Source: Janthinobacterium sp. PC23-8 (GTDB lineage: Bacteria; Pseudomonadota; Gammaproteobacteria; Burkholderiales; Burkholderiaceae_D). Taken from it: DNA of 64,000 bases. This document shows, piece after piece, positions 45,390 through 53,923 of this stretch (its first letter is position 1; each line of letters starts with the position of its first letter). Below the pieces are notes generated by a model. That model worked only from the letters and a program-made list of their open reading frames with translations. It was not told the DNA's origin and did no database searches. A program made the translations under genes and the position numbers. Where the stretch lies: the NCBI RefSeq assembly GCF_002250505.1, contig NZ_NJGY01000001.1:3225230-3289229 (forward strand). Reading direction: 5' to 3'.

Positions 45390-46073
45390 TTATTTGCAGG
45401 AGCGCAGTTCCTGCTCGTCGAACTGCTTCGTGATCTCGGCCAGGCGCGTGCGCGTGGCGGTGTCGAGGTCGCGGAACTGGTAAGCGACCTGCTTGCTGGC
45501 GCTGTAGCGCGGCGCCACGCGGGCGCTGTGCACGCCCTGTTTCTGCAGCGACGCCAGATGGGTTTGCGCGCTCGTTTCCGACTTGAACACGCCCAGCGAA
45601 ATACCCCAGCGCTGCGGGCTGCCTTCGCCCATGATGAAGTAATTCGTCACGCCCAGCTGTTTCAATTCGCCGGCCTTGCGGTCGGCGCCTTCCTTGCTGC
45701 CCTGCGACGGGATGAACACCATATAGCTGGAAATATCCTGGCCGGCCACGTTGTGGCGCGACTGGCGCTCGCCCAGCGCCAACGCGGCGAGCCGGGACTC
45801 GAACTTGCGCGCGTCGGCCAGCACGAAATTGCCTACTTCGGTGCAGGCGAAGATTTGCGGTGCGGCGGGGGGCGGCTTTGCAGGCGACGGCGCCGGTTCC
45901 ACCGGCGCCGTCGCCTGGGCGGCCATCAGCAAGGTGATTTTCTCGGCGTGCAGCTGGTTTTTCAGCCGTGCCGGTTCGCGCGTTTCGGTGCGAAAACTAC
46001 CCAGGTAGCCCTGGCCGATGGCCAGCACCAGCAGGTTGATGGCCGCCAGCAGCCAGAAGACGAATTTCAGCAT
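45390..46073 (-). CDS. SPOR domain-containing protein
   Basis: The 227-residue protein has an N-terminal membrane helix (LKFVFWLLAAINLLVLAIG), a Pro/Ala-rich spacer (EPAPSPAKPPPAAP) and a C-terminal region like a SPOR fold (SYMVFIPSQGSKEGADRKAG and SLGVFKSETSAQTHLASLQK). SPOR domains bind denuded septal peptidoglycan. Its start overlaps the coaX stop by seven bases, so it is translated with coaX. No catalytic domain is present. Confidence 0.82.
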   Translation of the reverse strand: MLKFVFWLLAAINLLVLAIGQGYLGSFRTETREPARLKNQLHAEKITLLMAAQATAPVEPAPSPAKPPPAAPQIFACTEVGNFVLADARKFESRLAALALGERQSRHNVAGQDISSYMVFIPSQGSKEGADRKAGELKQLGVTNYFIMGEGSPQRWGISLGVFKSETSAQTHLASLQKQGVHSARVAPRYSASKQVAYQFRDLDTATRTRLAEITKQFDEQELRSCK

Positions 46074-46813
46074 GGTTGTGTTCCTTGCGCACGGTTTGCC
46101 CTGGCCGCCGCCTGCAGGCCGAGCATGACGATATTGTCCACCAGTTGAAACGGCAATGCCAGCGCCGGGGCGATGCGCGGCGCCGCGCCACCGGACAGCA
46201 GACAGCGTTGCGCGCCATGCATGCGCACGGCGCGTTCGATGGCGCCCGTTTGCGCGGCCAGGCAGCCGGAAAGAATCGCGTCGTCGGTATTGTCGGCAAA
46301 GCCGGCCGGCAGCGGGGCCGTGTCGGCGATCTGCGGCAACTGCGCCGTATTGCGCGCCAGCGAACTGGCCATCAGGCCCAGCCCCGGCAGGATCATGCCG
46401 CCCAAAAACACACCCTCGGCGGTGATGGCGTCGATGGTGGTGGCGGTGCCGCAGTTGGCGACGATCACGGCCTGGCCGGGCGCCAGCGCGCGCGCGCCGA
46501 TGGCGGCGGCAAAGCGGTCGCAGCCCAGCTGGGCCGCATTGCGATAGCCATTGGCAACGCCGGCTTGCTGCGGCAGCGACACAAAATCACGCACGGCGAC
46601 CGTCAGCATGGCGCGCAGGCGCGCGGCGATGGCGCTGCCGGCCACGTTCGACAGCAGCACCGTGCCGATCGGCAACGACGCCCACTGCGCGGCCAGGCTG
46701 TCGAGCTGGGCATGCGCCACGGCGCCGCTGGCCAGCCAGTCACCGAGGCCGGCATCGGGCGCCACCAGCGCCCATTTGATGCGCGTATTGCCCGCGTCGA
46801 TCAACAATAGCAT
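46067..46813 (-). CDS. coaX: Type III pantothenate kinase
   Basis: The 248-residue protein has the ASKHA fold of CoaX: MLLLIDAGNTRIKWALVAP (phosphate 1), LGCDRFAAAIGARALAPGQ and VANCGTATTIDAITAEG. It phosphorylates pantothenate, the first step to coenzyme A; type III enzymes are not inhibited by CoA. The ATG at 46813 is the family start. It follows birA by 4 bases, the usual birA-coaX pairing in betaproteobacteria. Confidence 0.93.
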   Translation of the reverse strand: MLLLIDAGNTRIKWALVAPDAGLGDWLASGAVAHAQLDSLAAQWASLPIGTVLLSNVAGSAIAARLRAMLTVAVRDFVSLPQQAGVANGYRNAAQLGCDRFAAAIGARALAPGQAVIVANCGTATTIDAITAEGVFLGGMILPGLGLMASSLARNTAQLPQIADTAPLPAGFADNTDDAILSGCLAAQTGAIERAVRMHGAQRCLLSGGAAPRIAPALALPFQLVDNIVMLGLQAAARANRAQGTQPC

Positions 46814-46817
46814 GCGC

Positions 46818-47612
46818 CTACTCCTGCGCCAGGCGCAGGGACACGTCGCCGGACATGATCTCGACCGTGCCGCTATCAGTCGCCAGCAGCAGTTGGCCCA
46901 GCTGGTCGACGCCGGCCGCCACGCCTTGCTGCAGCAGATGGCCGTTGTCGACAATTTTTACCGCTTGGCCCTGCCAGGCGTGCAGGGCGTTCCAGCGCTG
47001 CGCAAACGGTGCAAAGCCGGTATCGTCGAATTCGGCCAGCACGCCGGCCAGCCGGCTCAAGAGGGCGGCGACCAGGGCGTTGCGTTCCATCTGCGCCAGC
47101 CAGGGCACGGCCGACACGCTGCGCCCGATTTGCTGTTCCAGCGCATCGGACATGGTCAGATTGATGCCGCAGCCGATCACGGCCCACACGCCGCCGTCGG
47201 TCGCCTGGCGGGTCTCGACCAGGATGCCGGCCAGCTTGCTGCCGTCCTTGATCAGGTCGTTGGGCCACTTCAGTTGCACCGGCACACCCAATGAACCCAT
47301 GGTTTCGGCCAGCGCCACGCCGACGGCCAGCGGCAAGCCGACCAGCGCTTGCAGCGGGCCCTTGAAGCGCCAGGCCAGCGAGAACATCAGGCTGGCGTCC
47401 GCCTGCGACAGCCAGGGCCGTCCGGCGCGTCCCCGTCCCGCCGTCTGCTGGCCGGCGATGAGCAGGGTGGGCCCAGGCAGCTGCGCGCAGCGCGCCAGCA
47501 GGTCGGCATTGGTAGAGCCGGTTTCATCGACCACTTCGATGGCGACGTGGGAGGCGCCGGTGGCGCAAAGGGCGGCGATGGCCGCGCTGTTCAGGTCAAG
47601 GTGACAGGTCAT
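46818..47612 (-). CDS. birA: Biotin-[acetyl-CoA-carboxylase] ligase
   Basis: The 264-residue protein contains the ligase domain with VVDETGSTNADLLARCAQ, GQQTAGRGRAGRPWLSQADA (biotinyl-AMP loop) and QLKWPNDLIKDGSKLAGIL. The N-terminal DNA-binding domain of E. coli BirA is absent, so it is a monofunctional ligase and not a repressor. The C-terminal SH3-like domain is present. Its start overlaps the stop of the SDR gene upstream by four bases. Confidence 0.93.
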   Translation of the reverse strand: MTCHLDLNSAAIAALCATGASHVAIEVVDETGSTNADLLARCAQLPGPTLLIAGQQTAGRGRAGRPWLSQADASLMFSLAWRFKGPLQALVGLPLAVGVALAETMGSLGVPVQLKWPNDLIKDGSKLAGILVETRQATDGGVWAVIGCGINLTMSDALEQQIGRSVSAVPWLAQMERNALVAALLSRLAGVLAEFDDTGFAPFAQRWNALHAWQGQAVKIVDNGHLLQQGVAAGVDQLGQLLLATDSGTVEIMSGDVSLRLAQE

Positions 47613-48397
47613 GGGAGCGGTTGCTTGCCAGTGTGGTGCTGGCGGGCTTTGTGGGGCGCCCTGGCAAACGCCAGGTCGTAGACGGCGTTGGGCAACAGGC
47701 GCAGCAGCCTGGCCACCACCCCCATTTGCCAGGGAATCACGCGATAGCTGTCGCCGCGGCCAATGGCGCGCGCGGCGCGCCGCGCAAAGGCGGCGGCCGG
47801 CATCAAAAACGGCATGTGGTAGGCGTTGTGGCGCGTCATCGGCGTATCGATATAGCCGGGCGTGATGGTGACGACCTTGATGCCGGATGGTTTCAATTCC
47901 AGGCGCAGCGATTCGCAGTAACTGATCACGGCCGCCTTCGAGGCGCTGTAGGCTTCGGCGCCGGGCAAGCCGCGGATGCCGGCCACGCTGGCGATGCCGA
48001 CCAGGCGGCCGTCTCCCTGCCGTTTCATGGCGGCGATAAACGGCGCAAAGGTGGCGACGGTGGCGTTGACGTTGATGGCCATGACGGCGGCAAACACCGC
48101 CAGGTCTTCGGCGTGTTCGGTGAGCGTGCCGACGGACACGCCGGCGCTGGCGATCACCACGTCGATGCGCCCGGCATGGGCCAGGAAATCGTCGGCCGCA
48201 GTCTTGAGCGCGGCATGGTCGCCGACATCGACGGCGTAGGCGCGGTGCAGTTCGGGCCGGGGCAGGGTGGCGATCAGCTGGTCAAGGGCCTCGCCACGGC
48301 GGGCCAGCAGGCCCAGTTGCGCGCCGTCGCTGGCGTACTGGCGCGCCAGCGCGGCGCCCAGGCCGCTCGATGCTCCGGTAATGAAGACGGCCTGCAT
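47609..48397 (-). CDS. SDR family NAD(P)-dependent oxidoreductase
   Basis: The 262-residue short-chain dehydrogenase has the nucleotide motif FITGASSGLGAALARQY, the DVGD/NVNA blocks and the catalytic YSASKAAVISYCESLRLEL (Tyr-x3-Lys). It is a classical SDR with a C-terminal stretch including FARRAARAIGRGDSYRVIPW, typical of SDRs that act on acyl or lipid-like substrates. The substrate is unknown. It sits in a minus-strand run between dsbA and birA. Confidence 0.88.
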   Translation of the reverse strand: MQAVFITGASSGLGAALARQYASDGAQLGLLARRGEALDQLIATLPRPELHRAYAVDVGDHAALKTAADDFLAHAGRIDVVIASAGVSVGTLTEHAEDLAVFAAVMAINVNATVATFAPFIAAMKRQGDGRLVGIASVAGIRGLPGAEAYSASKAAVISYCESLRLELKPSGIKVVTITPGYIDTPMTRHNAYHMPFLMPAAAFARRAARAIGRGDSYRVIPWQMGVVARLLRLLPNAVYDLAFARAPHKARQHHTGKQPLP

Positions 48398-48413
48398 CAG
48401 GTGATGCTCACGT

Positions 48414-49085
48414 TTACTTCTTTTCCGCTTTGGCTTTGGCCACCAGCATATCCATCACCGTCAGGGCCTGGGCGTTCAACTGCTCTTCGTTCCGGGCCGA
48501 TTTGCTGCCCTGGTCGGCCTGCGATGGCGAGGTGATATAGCGGCCATCGATGGCGATCATCGGCCAGAAGGTGACGTTGTAGGCTTGCATCATGGCGTCG
48601 GCGCGGCGCATGCGGGCGGGCATGCCAAACGAGCGGTAGGTATCGATGAACTTCTGGCGGTCGACGCCCTGTTTGGCGACGAAGTCGAACACGGCGTCGT
48701 CGCTGTTCAGGCGGTTGTGCTCCACATGCATGGCGTGGAAGACCTTGGTGTGCAGCTGGTCCAGCAGCCCCATGGCCTGCAAGGTAAAGAACAGCCGCTG
48801 CTGCGGCGCCACGCTTTCATCGCGCGACACATGCACGCGCTTGAAGACGATATTGTCGCCCTGCTTTTTGACCCAGGCCGCCAGTTGCGGTTCGAGCACA
48901 TTGCAATGCGGGCAGTAATAGGCGAAGAACTCCGTCACTTCGATCTTCTTGCCCGATTCGGTCGGCTGGGGCGTGGCCAGGGTTTCATATTCGACGCCGT
49001 TCTTCGGGGCGGCCGGCGACGCGGCGGCGAAGGCGGTGGCGCCGCACAGGGCGGCGGCAAACAATACTTTGTTCAGAAAACGCAT
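48414..49085 (-). CDS. dsbA: Thiol:disulfide interchange protein DsbA
   Basis: The 223-residue protein has a signal peptide (cleavage after AAASPA), the thioredoxin-fold active site FFAYYCPHCNVLEPQL (CPHC) and the helical insert. It makes disulfide bonds in periplasmic proteins. The cis-proline loop reads NVTFWPMIAIDGRY; the Trp just before the Pro differs from the Val or Thr seen in E. coli and most relatives. The ATG at 49085 gives the signal peptide; the frame extends to 49121. Confidence 0.92.
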   Translation of the reverse strand: MRFLNKVLFAAALCGATAFAAASPAAPKNGVEYETLATPQPTESGKKIEVTEFFAYYCPHCNVLEPQLAAWVKKQGDNIVFKRVHVSRDESVAPQQRLFFTLQAMGLLDQLHTKVFHAMHVEHNRLNSDDAVFDFVAKQGVDRQKFIDTYRSFGMPARMRRADAMMQAYNVTFWPMIAIDGRYITSPSQADQGSKSARNEEQLNAQALTVMDMLVAKAKAEKK

Positions 49086-49117
49086 GCTGCTTCCTTGTTC
49101 AGATGACTCATTTGGAC

Positions 49118-49843
49118 TCATTTGGAATTCCTGACAACGGCGACATCGACACCGTTTTCGGACAGTTTGGTACGCGCGCGGTTCATTGCATCGACCTGAT
49201 TGAAGGGGCCGACACGCACGCGGTGCAGCACGCCGGCATCGGTGCTGCGGTCGCTGATGGCCGCCTCAAAACCCAGCAGGGCCAGCTTGCCGCGCGTGCT
49301 TTCGGCGTCCGCCATGTCACGGAAGGCGCCAGCCTGCAGATAATAAATCCATTTGTCGCTGGCTGCATCGGCCTTCGCTTGCGCCGGTGGCGCCGCCGGG
49401 GCGGCTGCGGCTGCCTGTGCCGCCGGCGCACCTGGCGCGGTGGCCGCTGCGGCTTTCGGCGCCGGCTTGTCCTTCAGCGTGCCGATCAGTTCCTGCAGCG
49501 CATCCGGTGGCGGTGGCCGTGGCGTGGTGGGCGGCGCGGCCGGCGCCGTGATCTGGCCCGGCAAGGCCAGTTCGCGTGGTTCCTTCGAAAAATCGCGCGC
49601 CGCTTCCCGCGCCGCTTCCTTGTTGCCATACATTGGCTTGTTCGGGTCGGCGATCTGGCCGGCCGTCGGTTCCGTCGACTTGCCCACCTTGCCCGACTTG
49701 TCGGTGAACGGCGAATTACCTTTGGAAATCACCAGCGCCACCACCACGGCGATGCCCAGGCCGACCACCAGGCCGATGATGATGCCGACCAGCGTATTGC
49801 CCTGCTGGCGGCGGCTGGAAGTAAAGCGGGAAGCTTGGTTCAT
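49118..49843 (-). CDS. SPOR domain-containing protein (FtsN-like)
   Basis: The 241-residue protein has a basic cytosolic start (MNQASRFTSSRRQQGN), a single membrane helix (TLVGIIIGLVVGLGIAVVVAL), a long Pro/Ala-rich periplasmic spacer and a C-terminal SPOR domain (WIYYLQAGAFRDMADAESTR and VLHRVRVGPFNQVDAMNRAR). The layout is that of FtsN, which activates septal wall synthesis. Sequence identity to FtsN cannot be judged by eye, so this is not given the name. It lies directly downstream of argS. Confidence 0.85.
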   Translation of the reverse strand: MNQASRFTSSRRQQGNTLVGIIIGLVVGLGIAVVVALVISKGNSPFTDKSGKVGKSTEPTAGQIADPNKPMYGNKEAAREAARDFSKEPRELALPGQITAPAAPPTTPRPPPPDALQELIGTLKDKPAPKAAAATAPGAPAAQAAAAAPAAPPAQAKADAASDKWIYYLQAGAFRDMADAESTRGKLALLGFEAAISDRSTDAGVLHRVRVGPFNQVDAMNRARTKLSENGVDVAVVRNSK

Positions 49844-49863
49844 GAAGGTTCAGACCTTTGCGT

Positions 49864-51573
49864 TTACATTTTGTTTGGCGCGGATACGCCGATCAGTGCC
49901 AGGCCATTGCGCAGCACCTGGCGCGCGGCCAGCACCAGCGCCAGACGGGCCATTTTCACGGCGTCGTCCTCGACCAGTACTTTTTCCGCGAAATAGAAGC
50001 TGTGCAGGTTGGCAGCGAGGTCGCGCAGGTAGAACGCCACCTGGTGCGGTCCCAGCTCGGCTTGCGCGCGCGCCAGCATTTCCGGGTAGGCGGCCAGGGT
50101 CGCCAGCAGGGTCGCTTCGGTCGGCGCCGTCAGGCAGGACAGGTCGGCGCCGGCAATGGCGTTCTCGTCGCCGCCCCAGTTTTCCAGGATGCGGCAGATG
50201 CGCGCATGCGCGTACTGCACGTAGTAGACCGGGTTTTCATCGGTGGTTTTCAGCGCCACGTCGACGTCGAACACGAACTCGGTATCGGCCTTGCGCGAGA
50301 TCAGGAAGAAGCGCACGGCGTCGCGGCCCTTGTCGATGTCGCCGCCGCCCGACCATTCGATCAGGTCGCGCACGGTGACGTAGGAGCCGGCGCGTTTCGA
50401 GATTTTCACCTCTTCGCCATCCTTCATGACGGTGACCATCTTGTGCAGCACGTAGTCGGGATAGCCTTGCGGGATGCCCATGTCGAGTGCCTGCAGGCCG
50501 GCGCGCACGCGCGCGATGGTGCCGTGGTGGTCGCTGCCCTGGATATTGATCGCCTGCACAAAACCGCGCTGCCATTTGACCAGGTGGTAGGCCACGTCCG
50601 GCACGAAATAGGTGTAGCTGCCATCGCTCTTGCGCATCACGCGGTCCTTGTCGTCCGCGTAGTCGGTGGTGCGCAGCCACAGCGCGCCATCCTGTTCATA
50701 GGTGTGGCCGGCCTTGACCAGCGTCTCGACGGCGCTGTTGACCTTGCCATCCTTGTACAGCGACGATTCGAGGTAGTAGTTGTCGAACTTCACGCCGAAT
50801 GCCTGCAGGTCGATGTCCTGCTCGTTGCGCAGATAGGTCACGGCAAACGGGCGGATCGAATCGATGTCCTCGATATCGCCATTGGCGGTGGCAGGCATGC
50901 CGTCGCTGGCCGAGACGGTCTTGCCGGCCTTGAAGTCTTCGGCGATTTCGCTGATGTAGTCGCCGTTGTAGGCCGACTCGGGCCACTCGGCGTCGCCCGG
51001 CTTGTAGCCGCGCGCGCGCGCCTGCACCGAATGGGCCAGGGTCTGGATCTGCACGCCGGCGTCGTTGTAATAGAACTCGCGCGTCACCTTGTAACCTTGC
51101 GCGTCGAACAGCGACGACAGGGCGTCGCCCAGCGCCGCCTGGCGACCGTGGCCCACGTGCAGCGGGCCGGTCGGGTTGGCCGAGACGAATTCCAGGATTA
51201 CCTGCTTGCCGGCGCCCGCCGTGCCGCGGCCATAGCTGGCGCCTTCGCTGAGGATGGTCTTGACCACCGCCTGCTTGGCGGCGTTCGACACGCGCACGTT
51301 GATGAAGCCGGGGCCGGCGATTTCCACCGCCTCGATCAGGCCCTTGCCGGCCGGGTTGGCCAGCACGGCCGTGACGATGGTTTGCGCCAGTTCGCGCGGG
51401 TTTTGTTTCAGCTGCTTGGCCAACTGCATGGCGATATTGCAGGCGACGTCGCCATGCGATGCGTCGCGTGGTCGCTCCAGCACCACGGAAGGCAGCAGCG
51501 ACGTGCCGGCCAGGACGGGAGCGAGGGCGGCCTGGAACAGGGCGATGATTTCTTGTTTCTGTTGGGCGAGCAT
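49864..51573 (-). CDS. argS: Arginyl-tRNA synthetase
   Basis: The 569-residue class I synthetase has the HIGH-like motif in [17 protein letters not shown], the KMSKS-equivalent [20 protein letters not shown] and the C-terminal DALR domain ending [14 protein letters not shown]. The N-terminal Add domain is present ([19 protein letters not shown]). It charges tRNA-Arg. The dsbA-SPOR-argS order is typical of Burkholderiales. Confidence 0.96.
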   Translation of the reverse strand: MLAQQKQEIIALFQAALAPVLAGTSLLPSVVLERPRDASHGDVACNIAMQLAKQLKQNPRELAQTIVTAVLANPAGKGLIEAVEIAGPGFINVRVSNAAKQAVVKTILSEGASYGRGTAGAGKQVILEFVSANPTGPLHVGHGRQAALGDALSSLFDAQGYKVTREFYYNDAGVQIQTLAHSVQARARGYKPGDAEWPESAYNGDYISEIAEDFKAGKTVSASDGMPATANGDIEDIDSIRPFAVTYLRNEQDIDLQAFGVKFDNYYLESSLYKDGKVNSAVETLVKAGHTYEQDGALWLRTTDYADDKDRVMRKSDGSYTYFVPDVAYHLVKWQRGFVQAINIQGSDHHGTIARVRAGLQALDMGIPQGYPDYVLHKMVTVMKDGEEVKISKRAGSYVTVRDLIEWSGGGDIDKGRDAVRFFLISRKADTEFVFDVDVALKTTDENPVYYVQYAHARICRILENWGGDENAIAGADLSCLTAPTEATLLATLAAYPEMLARAQAELGPHQVAFYLRDLAANLHSFYFAEKVLVEDDAVKMARLALVLAARQVLRNGLALIGVSAPNKM

Positions 51574-51903
51574 GAGCAGGATGGCGGCGGAACCGCGTTA
51601 AGATTGAAAAGAATGGTGCACAAATGCAAAAGGACGACGGTCGATGCCGTCGCCCGGACTGCGGTAATTATACTGGTTTGCCGGCTGGAACAATACGCCG
51701 CAGGACAGGCGGGCGTGCCGGTCATTGGTGCATGAAAACATCAACCTGGCCAGTTCGGCTTGTACATATGCACTTTTTTACAGCGAATTACACGCATCGT
51801 TGCAATCGCTTGGTGCACAGGGCCTGACAAACGCTACAATCGACCCTTTATGATGACGCGCGATCGTGTTTTTTTCGTCGCGCGCAGCCACACCGGATAA
51901 TTT
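51574..51903. other. Divergent argS/rsmB intergenic region
   Basis: No gene is seen in these 330 bases. For argS (minus), TATAAT on the complementary strand at 51667-51672 with TATTGT 17 bases upstream (51690-51695) is a plausible promoter. For rsmB (plus), TACAAT at 51835-51840 is a possible -10; the best -35, TTGGTG at 51810-51815, is 19 bases away. CGACGG/CCGTCG near 51634-51651 can form a hairpin, and GCGCGA/TCGCGC at 51858-51863 and 51878-51883 a second one, in the rsmB leader. No T-run makes either a clear terminator. Confidence 0.45.
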
Positions 51904-53325
51904 ATGAACAAGCGCCCCACGCTGAAACTGAAAACCAGGCCAGCGCCCGCCGCCGCGCCGGTAGCCGCAAAACTGCGTCCCAGCTACCATCCCGACGTCA
52001 AACCGGTCCTGCAACCAGGCTTCCAGCCCGACCTGCGCGCCGATTCGCTGGCCTTCTGCCTGCTTGGCGCGGCCAATGCCGTGGCCCAGGTGCGCACCGG
52101 CACGGCCCTGCCGCAGGCGCTGGCAAAAGTGTTTGCGCAATCGAACGCCAGCGCGCAGGCGCGCGGCGCGATCCAGGATATTTCGTATCGCACCATGCGC
52201 CAGCTGGGCCGCAGCGAAACGCTGGTCGGCCTGATGACCTCCAAGGCGCCCGAGCCGCCGATGCTGGCCGCGCTGCTGTGCTGCGCGCTGTCCTTGATAT
52301 CAAACGAGCCGGGCGAACAGCCGTATGAAGAATTCACGGTGGTTGACCAGGCCGTCACGGTGGCCACCTCGCACCCGGACCTGGCGCACGCCAAGGGCAT
52401 GGTCAACGCCGTGCTGCGCCGTTTCCTGCGCGAACGCAAGTCCTTGCTGGAATCAGCCTTGCAGCAGCCGCTGGCGCAGTGGAATTATCCGCAGTGGTGG
52501 ATCGATGCGCTGCGCGTGGCCTATCCGCGCGACTGGCAGGCCATTTTGACGGCCGGCAATGCCGTGCCGCCCTTGACCTTGCGCGTCAATCGCCGCAAGA
52601 GCACGGTCGAAGCCTATCTGGCCGTGTTGCAGGAAGCCGGCATCGCCGCGCGCCAGGTGGGGCCGTTTGCGGTGCGCCTGGACAAGCCGATCGGCGTGGC
52701 CTTGATCCCCGGTTTCGAGCAGGGCGTTGTTTCCGTGCAGGACGCCGGCGCGCAGCTGGCCGCGCCGCTGCTCGACTTGCAAGACGGCATGCGCGTGCTC
52801 GACGCCTGCGCCGCGCCCGGCGGCAAGACCTGCCATCTCCTGGAACTGGCCGACGTGCAGGTGACGGCGATCGACGCCGACGCCAGGCGATTGCCGCGCA
52901 TTGCTGAAAACCTCGAGCGCCTGGGACTGGCAGCGACGCTCAAGGCGCAGGACGCGCAATCGAGCGCCTGGTGGGATGGCCAGCAGTACGACCGCATCCT
53001 GGCCGACGTGCCGTGCACGGCCTCGGGCATCGTGCGTCGCCACCCGGACATCCGCTGGCTGCGCCGCAAGGGCGACGCCTTGCAACTTGCAACACTTTCC
53101 GCGAAAATTCTGGACAATCTGTGGCAGATGCTGCGCCCCGATGGTAAATTGTTGTTCGTGACTTGTTCATTGTGGCCGCAAGAGTCCGAAGCACAAGCGG
53201 CAGCATTTGCGGTGCGCAATAATGCGACCCGTTTGACAGCCCCTGGCCAGCTGTTGCCGACTGGCAGCGCGGAACAGGACCATGACGGCTTGTTCTATGC
53301 GCTCTTTCAAAAAAATGCTGCCTGA
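51904..53325 (+). CDS. rsmB: 16S rRNA (cytosine(967)-C(5))-methyltransferase RsmB
   Basis: The 473-residue protein has an N-terminal NusB-like helical domain (with ARGAIQDISYRTMRQLG, LARGMVNAVLRRFL-like GMVNAVLRRFLRERK) and a methyltransferase domain. Motifs are VLDACAAPGGKTCHLLEL (SAM), ADVPCTASGIVRRHPDIRWL (motif IV Cys) and LFVTCSLWPQESE (catalytic Cys). It methylates C967 of 16S rRNA. The N-terminal 40 residues are basic and Pro/Ala-rich, longer than in E. coli. Its end overlaps the DUF4390 frame. Confidence 0.92.
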   Translation: MNKRPTLKLKTRPAPAAAPVAAKLRPSYHPDVKPVLQPGFQPDLRADSLAFCLLGAANAVAQVRTGTALPQALAKVFAQSNASAQARGAIQDISYRTMRQLGRSETLVGLMTSKAPEPPMLAALLCCALSLISNEPGEQPYEEFTVVDQAVTVATSHPDLAHAKGMVNAVLRRFLRERKSLLESALQQPLAQWNYPQWWIDALRVAYPRDWQAILTAGNAVPPLTLRVNRRKSTVEAYLAVLQEAGIAARQVGPFAVRLDKPIGVALIPGFEQGVVSVQDAGAQLAAPLLDLQDGMRVLDACAAPGGKTCHLLELADVQVTAIDADARRLPRIAENLERLGLAATLKAQDAQSSAWWDGQQYDRILADVPCTASGIVRRHPDIRWLRRKGDALQLATLSAKILDNLWQMLRPDGKLLFVTCSLWPQESEAQAAAFAVRNNATRLTAPGQLLPTGSAEQDHDGLFYALFQKNAA

Positions 53326-53923
53326 GCGCTACTTCGCCCCTTTTTTCACGGATACGACCGGCACGCTTGTGACATTTTTCCGCTCCCTGACCCTGGTGCT
53401 GATGCTGGCATGCCTGACGCCACGCGCGCATGCCGCCGATGTGGTCGAGATCACGCGCGCCTATATCGAAGCGAGCGACGAGGGCTACAAGCTGGCGGCC
53501 AGTTACTCTTTCGACCTCAATCACGACCTCGACGACGCCGTGCAGCACGGCGTGCCGCTGTTTTTCACGACCGAAATCGAACTGACCCGGCCGCGCTGGT
53601 ACTGGTTCGATGAAAAAGCCATCGTCGCGCGCCAGACCAGCCGGCTGTCGTACAACGTGCTGACGCGCCAGTATCACGTCTCGCTGGGCGGCTTGCAGCA
53701 AAGCTTCGCCACCCTCGACGACGCGCTGTTCCTGATCCGGCGCCCCAGCCGCTGGCTGGTGGCGGCGCGCGGCGCGCTCAAAGTCGGGCAGACCTATAAC
53801 GTCACCTTGCGCATGGGCATGGACCGCGATTATCTGCCCAAGCCGATCCAGGTCAACGCCTTCAACAATAGCGACTGGCGACTGGCTTCGAACAGAAAAA
53901 CCTTCTTGTATACGGCGGAGTAG
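53315..53923 (+). CDS. DUF4390 domain-containing exported protein
   Basis: The protein (up to 202 residues) contains a signal-like hydrophobic segment (FFRSLTLVLMLACLTPRAHA) and the DUF4390 domain (EGYKLAASYSFDLNHDLDDA; VPLFFTTEIELTRPRWYWFD). Function is unknown; the family regularly lies next to an NtrY-type kinase, as here. The start is uncertain: ATG 53315 overlaps rsmB, while GTG 53369 would put the signal peptide directly at the N-terminus. Its stop overlaps the kinase GTG (TAGTG). Confidence 0.83.
   Translation: MLPERYFAPFFTDTTGTLVTFFRSLTLVLMLACLTPRAHAADVVEITRAYIEASDEGYKLAASYSFDLNHDLDDAVQHGVPLFFTTEIELTRPRWYWFDEKAIVARQTSRLSYNVLTRQYHVSLGGLQQSFATLDDALFLIRRPSRWLVAARGALKVGQTYNVTLRMGMDRDYLPKPIQVNAFNNSDWRLASNRKTFLYTAE

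Noticed and set aside
49858-51735. 625-codon plus-strand frame
   Set aside because: Shadow of argS, whose class I synthetase motifs on the minus strand are clear.
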